From NCBI GenBank assembly GCA_016203215.1, contig JACQNF010000001.1:1-9878 (forward strand): a DNA stretch of 9,878 nt, in the 5' to 3' direction. The notes below the pieces were generated by a model. It saw nothing but the letters and a program-made list of their open reading frames with translations. It searched no databases and was not told the origin of the DNA. How positions within the stretch are numbered: position 1 is the stretch's first letter; every line of letters starts with the position of its first letter. Both the position numbers and the translations under genes were made by a program. The DNA is from Candidatus Woesearchaeota archaeon. GTDB lineage: Archaea; Nanobdellota; Nanobdellia; Woesearchaeales; GW2011-AR9. This document shows positions 1 through 5,977 of this stretch, piece by piece.

Positions 1-1232
1 GGTTAATTGTAGAAAAAGAAAAATACGGCTCTGTCCTTGTTGAAGAATCTAAAATAGAACCTGAACCTGTAACCAGTGCGCGAAATTCTTCGCAGAGCTT
101 GACGCTTCAATTCCCGAGCGAGATTAGTCCTGATGTCGTTTCAATCGAATATGCGGTCATCAAGTCGGGAATATTTGGGCGAAAAAGAACTGGGTCGCTT
201 CTTTTATTTTGTAACCAAGAGATTATCGGTTCGCATTCGTATCCTCTCCCCACACATAAAACCCCGCTTTCTCCTCACGATATGGCGCAGATAGTTGATG
301 CTCTTGAGTGTTTAACTCTTCAATATGGACATAAAGATGAAGAAGAACGGAGGATAGTCATGTCTGTTGCTGCGGCGGCGGGTATCCCTCAGATTATAGA
401 TGTGTATTTTAATCGGGAATCTCGCCGTCTTTATGCTCAGAATTATTCTCGTATTTCTGCTGTGTTGGAAAATTGCGCCCAGCGTCTATCTGAAACTGCC
501 CGTGCTTTGGAGGAAGCAATAGCAATGGTAGATGATGATCACCTCCATAACTTTGTTGAAAGAGAAAAAATAAGAGCAAGAGAGAGAATCGAATTGATCG
601 CTAATAATTTTGAAGAAAGTCTCCATCATTATCGTCAAGCGGTTGAATCGGAATTCGAAGAGAGAAGAACTACGTTGGAAACAGAATATTGTTCTAAGCT
701 TGGGCAGTTAGAGGAAAAGTTGGAAGGACATCGGCAAAAAATAGATCAAGATGCATTTAAGATCGGATCTGGTCTCATTGAGATTTTTCCCGATAGGACA
801 AAAGATGACTGGGAAGATTTTGATCGGTACGATGAGCGCGTCGACACTCATCTTCGAAAATTCTATGAATTGAAGTTATTAGACGACCTCAAAACTGTAG
901 AAGGAATGACAGTTGATAATGCTCTTGTTATTCTGAAAACACTCAAAGAAGTGTGTGTCCATCGAAAGAATAAAGCGACGGGAACAGAATTGCGGGAGGT
1001 TTACGCGGGGTTCAGGGGTTTTATACAATACGTGGCCACACACAATATTGAATCAACGACGGCTATCTCCAGAATTCTCGAAACAGCGAAAGAAATGAGT
1101 GTGAAAACTCCCAAGCCATCTGTAGAAGAATTATTAGAACGTGCTTTTCCGTACGATTTCGATATGTCCGCTTACCGTGCTGATTTGCATAATTGCTACG
1201 TTTCCACTAAAGAAAAACTTGGTTTGAAGTGA
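1..1232 (+). CDS. Hypothetical helical/coiled-coil protein, 5' end outside window
   Basis: The reading frame is open from the left edge (first full codon at 3) to the TGA stop ending at 1232. A TTG at 99 could serve as a start, but the 32 codons before it are open, contain no stop and no ATG or GTG, and read as ordinary protein. I therefore treat the gene as truncated by the window edge. Numbering from that TTG, residues 1-110 are mixed alpha/beta with an alanine-rich stretch near 89-95. Residues about 113-220 are rich in Glu, Arg, Lys, Leu and Gln, with heptad-like spacing typical of a long helix or coiled coil. The C-terminal 150 residues also look helical and soluble. There is no signal peptide or membrane segment in the visible part. 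I recognise no family and assign no function. A structural or scaffold role would be a guess based only on the coiled-coil character. Confidence 0.8.
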   Translation, partial: LIVEKEKYGSVLVEESKIEPEPVTSARNSSQSLTLQFPSEISPDVVSIEYAVIKSGIFGRKRTGSLLLFCNQEIIGSHSYPLPTHKTPLSPHDMAQIVDALECLTLQYGHKDEEERRIVMSVAAAAGIPQIIDVYFNRESRRLYAQNYSRISAVLENCAQRLSETARALEEAIAMVDDDHLHNFVEREKIRARERIELIANNFEESLHHYRQAVESEFEERRTTLETEYCSKLGQLEEKLEGHRQKIDQDAFKIGSGLIEIFPDRTKDDWEDFDRYDERVDTHLRKFYELKLLDDLKTVEGMTVDNALVILKTLKEVCVHRKNKATGTELREVYAGFRGFIQYVATHNIESTTAISRILETAKEMSVKTPKPSVEELLERAFPYDFDMSAYRADLHNCYVSTKEKLGLK

Positions 1233-1255
1233 AGAAATAGCAACTGTAAAATAAC

Positions 1256-1263
1256 TTTATAAA
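1256..1263 (+). promoter_or_regulatory. TATA box of the beta-barrel-like gene
   Basis: TTTATAAA lies 21 nt before the ATG at 1285. An archaeal TATA box is normally centred about 26-27 nt upstream of the transcription start, so the transcript should begin at or next to the ATG and be leaderless. This also favours the ATG at 1285 over the in-frame GTG at 1276. Confidence 0.65.
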
Positions 1264-1284
1264 CCGCTTTGACTAGTGTTTCTC

Positions 1285-2229
1285 ATGTCTTTTTCGTGGA
1301 AGAAAGCCCTCGCATCAACGATGTTGGCGTCGCAGCTCTTCTCTAATCCACCTGCAGTTTCTGCTCGCCCTCCGACGGTTCTCGAAACTCGTTCTGAGGT
1401 AGAAAAACAGACCTCGGTTCCTGAACATAATCTTTCTCCAGAGATGGATGCAGCAGATACCTTGGAAGGAAAAATCGTGGGCAAAACTCACTCTTCTGAA
1501 CCTCCTCTCCCTCTCTATCTAAACTGGAATTTATTTTACCTCAATCCTTCCGTTCTTTCTGCTCCCAAAAATTCGCTGCTCTCCGCGGTGAACACTAATG
1601 AATTAACTGTTTCGACATTAGGATTATCTTTAGATTGCGTCATCGGTTCTCAGGATTTTGGGGAGGGGTGGTTTGGGACGCTTCCGTTTGGGATTTTCAT
1701 GGATTACGGCTCAACGCATCTTTTTCAGTCGGCGATCGAAGCAGTAGGGATCGCGACTCACAAAGGCATCACTGCGGGATATAAGCTGAAAGGGAACATG
1801 GAGTATTTCGCCGTCGGCTTAACCTTCGGTCCATCGTTTTCGTATCAGAAAGGGCCGTTTTCGATTGGCTTATCTTTTGATCTCAAGAGTGGTTTGACGC
1901 ATATCCCCGGGGAGATTCGAATTGATCTTGGACTCACAGATAAGACGATTCGCGCCATTGCACTGGACAATGGAATCTCACCTGATGCGACAGGCAAGAT
2001 CAATTTCACCAGCATGGGTGCATTTGCTCAAGTCCTTGCCGGTCCGATCTTTAGTATCTACGATGTCGTCTGTTCCGGCGGCGCCGGTCTTCGTTACGAT
2101 GCGCTGAGTGTCCATGTTCGGGAAGGAGCAAATCATCCGCTATTGGCAGCAGATCTGCCCGGGAATTATCAGGCAAAGTACAATCAGGGTTCTATTGTTT
2201 TTGGTGCGAAATGCGGATATCGTTTTTGA
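1285..2229 (+). CDS. Exported protein with outer-membrane beta-barrel-like pattern
   Basis: This is a 314-residue protein if it starts at the ATG at 1285. An in-frame GTG at 1276 would add three residues, but the TATA spacing favours the ATG. The N-terminus has two lysines (6-7), a short hydrophobic stretch (8-19) and an Ala-Val-Ser-Ala site, giving a plausible Sec signal cleaved after residue 27. Residues 28-75 are polar and Pro/Ser/Thr/Glu-rich, like a linker. The remainder (about 78-314) has the alternating hydrophobic/polar strands and Gly/Tyr/Phe content of beta-barrel proteins. The clearest case is a hairpin at about 173-203, two aromatic-rich strands joined by a short QKGP turn. The last strand ends in Tyr-Arg-Phe, like the terminal aromatic signature of bacterial outer-membrane proteins. 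That pattern is seen; a barrel in an archaeon is inference. A cell-surface beta-sandwich is an alternative. No specific family was recognised. Confidence 0.8.
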   Translation: MSFSWKKALASTMLASQLFSNPPAVSARPPTVLETRSEVEKQTSVPEHNLSPEMDAADTLEGKIVGKTHSSEPPLPLYLNWNLFYLNPSVLSAPKNSLLSAVNTNELTVSTLGLSLDCVIGSQDFGEGWFGTLPFGIFMDYGSTHLFQSAIEAVGIATHKGITAGYKLKGNMEYFAVGLTFGPSFSYQKGPFSIGLSFDLKSGLTHIPGEIRIDLGLTDKTIRAIALDNGISPDATGKINFTSMGAFAQVLAGPIFSIYDVVCSGGAGLRYDALSVHVREGANHPLLAADLPGNYQAKYNQGSIVFGAKCGYRF

Positions 2230-3038
2230 ATGAGGGTAAGAGGCGTTCTTTTTCTGATGATCCAGTGCACTTCCATAATCATTATAAAATGGGAATGTTA
2301 AAACTAGCATTGAAAGCGAGGGAGAGGTACGTTACAATGTTAGACGAACTAAGACAATTGGATCGAGAAAGGGAATTACGGAAACCAGAAAACAGGATGA
2401 TTCTTCGTGCTTATGAGACTGCGGAAATGGAGAGGTTAGACAAGGCAGTTTATTCCTCCCTTGAAAAGAAGTACCCTTCTTTAAGTGGATGTCTCGAGGC
2501 GATCAGAAAAGAAACCGACCCTGTTGAAGCGATGGAAAAAGCTAGATCTGAACTGCGAATGGTGGGTATTGCAAAAGCTTTTTTAGGGGCTTTAGCACTA
2601 AATGATGACGAAGATACTCAAACAATAAACGCAATGGTGAATAAGATTGATCCTGCGGTGAGATTATATCGACAATATGCACCACTTCAAGAGCATTTTT
2701 ATGTTGATCTGGCACGTGCTGTGAAAGAAGTTTCAACTCGAAGAGAAGTAGGAATCGAAGAAACAGTGAGAAACGTGCAATACGTAAATGAAGTATTCAA
2801 AATCGCAACCCCTACACGGGAGGAAGCTGAGTCATTCTTAAGAGTCTCTCAAACATATGGGAGAGAGATGTTAGACATCGGGAGAGGATTTATTGCTCTT
2901 GCTCGAAAAACTGGTCACGCCAGTGAAGATGTATTAGAGAAAGCAAAGTTATTGCCTACTACAGAAGCGATGGAAGCGATGCAAAAAGGTATTTGGGATT
3001 ACAAAATGCATGAATTCGATCGAATTTATTCTGTCTAA
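2211..3038 (+). CDS. Hypothetical all-helical soluble protein
   Basis: This is a 275-residue protein from the ATG at 2211, which overlaps the end of the preceding gene by 19 nt in another frame, so translational coupling is possible. In-frame ATGs at 2289, 2295 and 2337 are alternatives. The ATG at 2337 is preceded by a Shine-Dalgarno-like GGGAGAGGT (2320-2328) and by ATTATAAA at 2281-2288, and would give 233 residues. Helical periodicity already begins near residue 27, which argues against the shortest form. The protein is rich in Glu, Arg, Ala and Leu, with charged amphipathic helices throughout, an acidic cluster near residues 132-136 (Asp-Asp-Glu-Asp), no signal peptide and no membrane segment. 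A T-rich tract follows the stop. No family was recognised. Like the protein at 1-1232 it is helical and soluble, but I see no shared motif that would make them paralogues. Confidence 0.75.
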   Translation: MRISFLNEGKRRSFSDDPVHFHNHYKMGMLKLALKARERYVTMLDELRQLDRERELRKPENRMILRAYETAEMERLDKAVYSSLEKKYPSLSGCLEAIRKETDPVEAMEKARSELRMVGIAKAFLGALALNDDEDTQTINAMVNKIDPAVRLYRQYAPLQEHFYVDLARAVKEVSTRREVGIEETVRNVQYVNEVFKIATPTREEAESFLRVSQTYGREMLDIGRGFIALARKTGHASEDVLEKAKLLPTTEAMEAMQKGIWDYKMHEFDRIYSV

Positions 3039-3041
3039 AAC

Positions 3042-3061
3042 TCTTTTCTTTTTCATTTTTT
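3042..3061 (+). terminator. T-rich transcription terminator
   Basis: Three T runs (3044-3047, 3049-3053, 3056-3061) begin six bases after the stop of the helical protein gene. Oligo-T in the non-template strand without a required hairpin is the usual intrinsic terminator in archaea. The tract does not serve the convergent gene, whose 3' side on the minus strand is A-rich here. Confidence 0.5.
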
Positions 3062-3076
3062 ACAAGTAATCTCCAT

Positions 3077-3640
3077 CTATCCTCCGCACAACTCTTGCTG
3101 CGCTTCTGTTATCACTGGCAAAACCAATGAAGTATACTGAAAGAGAGCATTCTCACCAAGAATGCTCTTGATAACTCCGTTGTGCGGTCCAATTTTAGTT
3201 AGAAGTGTTGAAATAAGAGTCGCTTCTGTCAATTTCATCGTACTCTCCAATCCCGCAAGTTGAGCGCAGATCTCTTGATTTTCTCTGCATTGCTTCAGCT
3301 TTGGCAGAAGCTGTTGGATTTCTGCGAGATGTCCAATCACTTCTGTGTCAAAAGGACATTCTCCTGCGGGGCAGGTTTTTTCCCCTGTGGAGAGAATGTT
3401 CCACAGCGGTTTTCGGAGATGTTCGAGTATGGTTAGAAATGATCCCGTGAGATACACACAAGAAAGCTCACGTTTGAGGGTGATCTTTGAGAGGTAGATT
3501 GGCGCCGTCGATATCTGGAGTTTTTGAATTGCGGGAGAGTTCTCATCTGATCGATCTGGAAAATTGGAAAATGCTCTGTCCCCAAGAACTGTCGGAAGAA
3601 GAACGATGAGCAGTATAACTAATAATAATCTTCGAGGCAC
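3077..3640 (-). CDS. Small secreted protein with six cysteines
   Basis: This is a 187-residue protein starting with GTG at 3640. The start is supported by a TATA box 22 nt upstream and by the signal peptide beginning immediately: two arginines (3-4) and a strongly hydrophobic stretch (5-19) rich in Leu, Val and Ile. A cleavage site is plausible after the Val-Leu-Gly at 18-20. Without cleavage the segment would act as a membrane anchor. The mature part holds six cysteines (61, 90, 95, 118, 125 and 185), including a Cys-Pro-Ala-Gly-Glu-Cys pair and a Cys-x6-Cys pair. The even number suits disulfide bonds outside the cytoplasm. The rest is mostly predicted helical. The gene is convergent with the helical protein gene (gap about 38 nt) and divergent from the synthetase-like gene. 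No known family was recognised. Export is fairly secure, function unknown. Confidence 0.75.
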   Translation of the reverse strand: MPRRLLLVILLIVLLPTVLGDRAFSNFPDRSDENSPAIQKLQISTAPIYLSKITLKRELSCVYLTGSFLTILEHLRKPLWNILSTGEKTCPAGECPFDTEVIGHLAEIQQLLPKLKQCRENQEICAQLAGLESTMKLTEATLISTLLTKIGPHNGVIKSILGENALFQYTSLVLPVITEAQQELCGG

Positions 3641-3662
3641 AGACTTTCGAGATAAAAGAGAG

Positions 3663-3670
3663 ATTTAAAA
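3663..3670 (-). promoter_or_regulatory. TATA box of the six-cysteine secreted protein gene
   Basis: On the minus strand this reads TTTTAAAT, 22 nt before the GTG at 3640. The spacing predicts a leaderless mRNA and supports the GTG as the true start. Confidence 0.65.
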
Positions 3671-3717
3671 GTTCTTTACACCCTTCATCTAATGTCTAGT
3701 TCCAAGATCAAACAAAT

Positions 3718-3725
3718 TTTTAAAT
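3718..3725 (+). promoter_or_regulatory. TATA box of the synthetase-like/MazG fusion gene
   Basis: TTTTAAAT is preceded by an A-rich element (about 3710-3716) that could be the B recognition element. It lies 22 nt before the ATG at 3748, predicting a leaderless mRNA. Together with the box at 3663-3670 it forms a divergent promoter region of about 107 nt. Confidence 0.65.
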
Positions 3726-3747
3726 TCTTTAGATTGGTGCTTATGTT

Positions 3748-4569
3748 ATGATTCCTCCTCTCCCTCAGAAAATAGACTATAAAATTATCGCTGATGCTCT
3801 GGAATTCTATCGATCGAGAGGATATACTGAAATGGAAGTACCTTGGATCGTTTCAGACGAAGCCAAAATGGTAACCGCTCCCGAGAAGGATAAACCGTTT
3901 AGAACACATTTGGGGACGCTCGTGGCTTCTGCCGAACAATCCTTTGTCGAGCTGATGCTACATCATACATTACGTGCGGGGAAATATGTGAGCTGTACTC
4001 CTTGTTATCGGGATGAAATACGTGATGACCTTCATCATTGCTGGTTTTTGAAAGTAGAATTGATCGATGTGCTCAGCGAAGAACAATTGTCTAATGGAGA
4101 GATTAACCTCCAATTAAATGAGATGATTGAATCTGCGGAATCATTTTTTAAGAGATATTTGCCAATCCGAAGGAAAGAAACCCGCGAGGGGGTAGATTTA
4201 ATCTGTGGCGACCAACCATGGGAACTCGGTTCGTATGGATTTCGATCCTACCAGCATTTAAATTGGATTTATGGGACAGGTGTAGCAGAGCCACGTTTAT
4301 CGATAGCTCTCTCAAAACAACCAAAAGGCTATCATCTAAGTACGTTTCCAAGAGGAGAATATGGGGAGATTTCAAAAATAGAAGAAGAGATCTCTGAACT
4401 GAAAGATGCCCTCAGTCAAGAAAACCCGATAATGGCATTAACTGAACTTTCAGACCTTGTTGGTGCAGTTCAAGCCCTGCTTGAAGCAAGATTCCCCTAC
4501 ATCTCTGCTGAGGAATTACTCCGAATGACAGAAGCCACGAGGAGAGCATTTAAATCCGGTCATCGGTAA
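3748..4569 (+). CDS. Class II aminoacyl-tRNA-synthetase-like core fused to MazG-like domain
   Basis: This 273-residue cytoplasmic protein has two recognisable parts. Residues 1 to about 200 match the class II synthetase catalytic fold. A motif 1-like helix/strand ends in invariant-type proline (Gly25 to Pro32). The motif 2 loop carries Tyr-Arg-Asp-Glu at 87-90, followed by Phe100 and Glu104. A motif 3-like GTGVAEPRLSIAL at 176-188 contains Arg183. No anticodon-binding domain is present, so it may adenylate a small acid rather than charge tRNA. Residues about 203-273 resemble the MazG/NTP-pyrophosphohydrolase family, with the metal-binding pattern EExxE (213-217) and ExxD (233-236) separated by 15 residues, within the usual range. 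A known activity of MazG-type enzymes is NTP to NMP plus pyrophosphate. The domain assignment comes from visible motifs; any combined reaction, such as amino-acid activation linked to nucleotide hydrolysis or modification, is inference. I have an unverified impression that similar proteins occur in phages and bacteria. Confidence 0.85.
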   Translation: MIPPLPQKIDYKIIADALEFYRSRGYTEMEVPWIVSDEAKMVTAPEKDKPFRTHLGTLVASAEQSFVELMLHHTLRAGKYVSCTPCYRDEIRDDLHHCWFLKVELIDVLSEEQLSNGEINLQLNEMIESAESFFKRYLPIRRKETREGVDLICGDQPWELGSYGFRSYQHLNWIYGTGVAEPRLSIALSKQPKGYHLSTFPRGEYGEISKIEEEISELKDALSQENPIMALTELSDLVGAVQALLEARFPYISAEELLRMTEATRRAFKSGHR

Positions 4570-4645
4570 TCTGCTCGGTGAAATAGTGCTTGTATTACGT
4601 ATTATCATCGAATATTATCGTCAAATTCTCGTTCTACAAAGTTCT

Positions 4646-5440
4646 CTACATCTTTTTGTGGGCATCTTTCGTTTTTATCGTGAAATCGATCATCAGCGGT
4701 AAATGATCTGAGAAATGAAAATTCAACACAGAATATTTCTTTACTTTAATCTGGGGGGAAGTTAAGATGTAATCAAGTCTCTTCTTTGGATGCCAAGCCG
4801 GTTCCGTCAGAGGAAGCGATTGTTTGTCAAGACTAATCATATCCTTGAGATGAGTTTTCTTCAACAGGTCTTTGATCTCGGTTTCACCATTGAATGTGTT
4901 GAAGTCTCCCATCAGAATGACGGGATTCTTGATCGCGTTAACGATTCTGACCAGCTCTTTGATCTGTTGAGCTCGCGCTTTTTTTCCTAAGGCCAAGTGT
5001 GCCAAGAGGAGGGTCACTTTTTGAGGCAGTTCCACGGTCGCTTCAATGATGACTCGCTTCGTCCCTTCATGGAAGACATGATATCTGACATCCCTGATGG
5101 TGTAGCGTGAAATGATCGCATTTGCTTGTTTATCCAGGATTGGCACGTGGTGAAATAATTTAAGCCAGCCCTTAAGTGGGTATTTTATTTTCTCGACAAA
5201 ACTTTTCAGCTGAAGTTTCTCTTCGAGGAATCGCACTTCGTCAATATGACGGCTGCGGAATGATCCGATATCAACTTCAACTAATGCAAGAATATCAGGC
5301 TTTAATTTTTTGAGCGCTCCCACGAGCTGTTCATTTAGCCGTTTTGGGGGGAAAAAGATTTTCCAGAACTTAAGGTATTGATACCATATCCCTTCGATAC
5401 CCTCACAATACTCGATGTTATAGCAGATAAGCTTGACCAT
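4646..5440 (-). CDS. Endonuclease/exonuclease/phosphatase (EEP) family protein
   Basis: This 264-residue protein starts at the ATG at 5440. It carries the full set of metal-dependent EEP signatures seen in DNase I-like nucleases, exonuclease III/AP endonucleases and inositol or sphingomyelin phosphodiesterases: Asn8 in the first strand (YNIEY), the metal ligand Glu55 in ILALVEVD, His148 in LLLAHLALG, MGDFNTF with Asp179 and Asn181, the RLDYIL strand with Asp223, and the terminal SDHLPL with Asp245 and His246. No signal peptide or membrane segment is present, so it is likely cytoplasmic. Its length is that of the minimal catalytic domain. Substrate cannot be read from sequence: DNA repair, RNA or phospho-lipid/nucleotide hydrolysis are all possible. 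The absence of obvious ExoIII-specific features makes a generic phosphodiesterase the safest call. It converges with the synthetase-like gene (76 nt gap) and has its own promoter. Confidence 0.92.
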   Translation of the reverse strand: MVKLICYNIEYCEGIEGIWYQYLKFWKIFFPPKRLNEQLVGALKKLKPDILALVEVDIGSFRSRHIDEVRFLEEKLQLKSFVEKIKYPLKGWLKLFHHVPILDKQANAIISRYTIRDVRYHVFHEGTKRVIIEATVELPQKVTLLLAHLALGKKARAQQIKELVRIVNAIKNPVILMGDFNTFNGETEIKDLLKKTHLKDMISLDKQSLPLTEPAWHPKKRLDYILTSPQIKVKKYSVLNFHFSDHLPLMIDFTIKTKDAHKKM

Positions 5441-5473
5441 TCTTGATCTGAGAATAGGAGAATAACTGGATAG

Positions 5474-5481
5474 TTTATATT
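5474..5481 (-). promoter_or_regulatory. TATA box of the EEP-family gene
   Basis: On the minus strand this reads AATATAAA, 33 nt before the ATG at 5440. It predicts a leader of only about ten nucleotides with no Shine-Dalgarno sequence, a small exception to the 21-23 nt spacing seen at the other genes. Confidence 0.5.
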
Positions 5482-5547
5482 CTTGCCGATTGTCTTGCTT
5501 TTCAAGATTTTGTATCGTTTCTTTCTCTCAAGAATCAATTTCATAAC

Positions 5548-5555
5548 CTATAAAT
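5548..5555 (+). promoter_or_regulatory. TATA box of the 113-residue orphan gene
   Basis: CTATAAAT lies 23 nt before the ATG at 5579, the leaderless spacing. It is the main support for the small gene that follows being real. Confidence 0.6.
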
Positions 5556-5578
5556 ACTCTCTCTCGATTAAATGACCC

Positions 5579-5920
5579 ATGGATTCATCCATGCTTGAGA
5601 ATCTTGTATTTCGTTTATGGGTCGCGAGCGAAGGGGAAGCTACCCTCAATTCTGCTTCAATCTATGATTTCATGGGGATTGTCAGCAGCGAATTAGATCA
5701 TCCCGAAAATAATCTGTTTTCAGAGTACTCCACTGAAGAACAGGTCAGAACTGCTGTCGACAGATTAGTCCCTGAATTCTTTCAGAAAAACGAATCAGGA
5801 GATTACTGCCCAAATGGTTTTTATCTGTTGTCTGCGTTGTCAAATCCACCCTTGCCGGAGCCTTATCATAGTGCTGCTGCTTCTGTCATTCCGGAATGGA
5901 AAAGTCGATGGAGAACATAA
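5579..5920 (+). CDS. Small hypothetical protein
   Basis: This 113-residue protein starts at the ATG at 5579, with a second in-frame ATG at residue 5. The TATA box at 5548-5555 fixes the first start well. The N-terminal half (5-60) looks helical. Residues 52-70 form a charged helix (EEQVRTAVDRLVPEFFQKN) followed by a short turn with Gly-Asp-Tyr-Cys and a hydrophobic strand. That helix-then-wing order loosely recalls the end of a winged-helix domain, but there is too little to name one. No signal peptide or membrane segment is present, and there is one cysteine. The gene is divergent from the EEP-family gene and convergent with aIF2 gamma, with 57 nt between the stop codons. Function is unknown. 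Existence rests on the open frame, the promoter and ordinary amino-acid composition. Confidence 0.65.
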   Translation: MDSSMLENLVFRLWVASEGEATLNSASIYDFMGIVSSELDHPENNLFSEYSTEEQVRTAVDRLVPEFFQKNESGDYCPNGFYLLSALSNPPLPEPYHSAAASVIPEWKSRWRT

Positions 5921-5977
5921 AATAGATCACTTTCGGCGAATTTCTATATGGATTGATCTGAAGTCGTTAACACTCGT

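Noticed and set aside
520..545. C-box-like TGATGA (also near 2256 and 2602), suggesting C/D box RNAs
   Set aside because: All lie within or at the start of coding frames, without matching D boxes at guide-RNA spacing.
1257..1484. 75-codon minus-strand frame
   Set aside because: It lies opposite the exported protein gene, which has a promoter and signal peptide in the correct frame; no promoter of its own.
2230..2301. Short hydrophobic frame starting at an ATG overlapping the stop of the exported protein gene
   Set aside because: Only 23 codons, no promoter or ribosome site, and fully inside the longer helical-protein frame.
4570..4645. Possible tRNA or small RNA between convergent genes
   Set aside because: No cloverleaf, acceptor stem or GTTC-loop arrangement could be built. 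The GTTC-like pieces are not in tRNA context.
5335..5544. 69-codon minus-strand frame with a Lys-rich start
   Set aside because: It overlaps the start of the EEP gene in another frame, and no TATA box lies at a suitable distance before 5544. The EEP start is secured by its conserved first strand.
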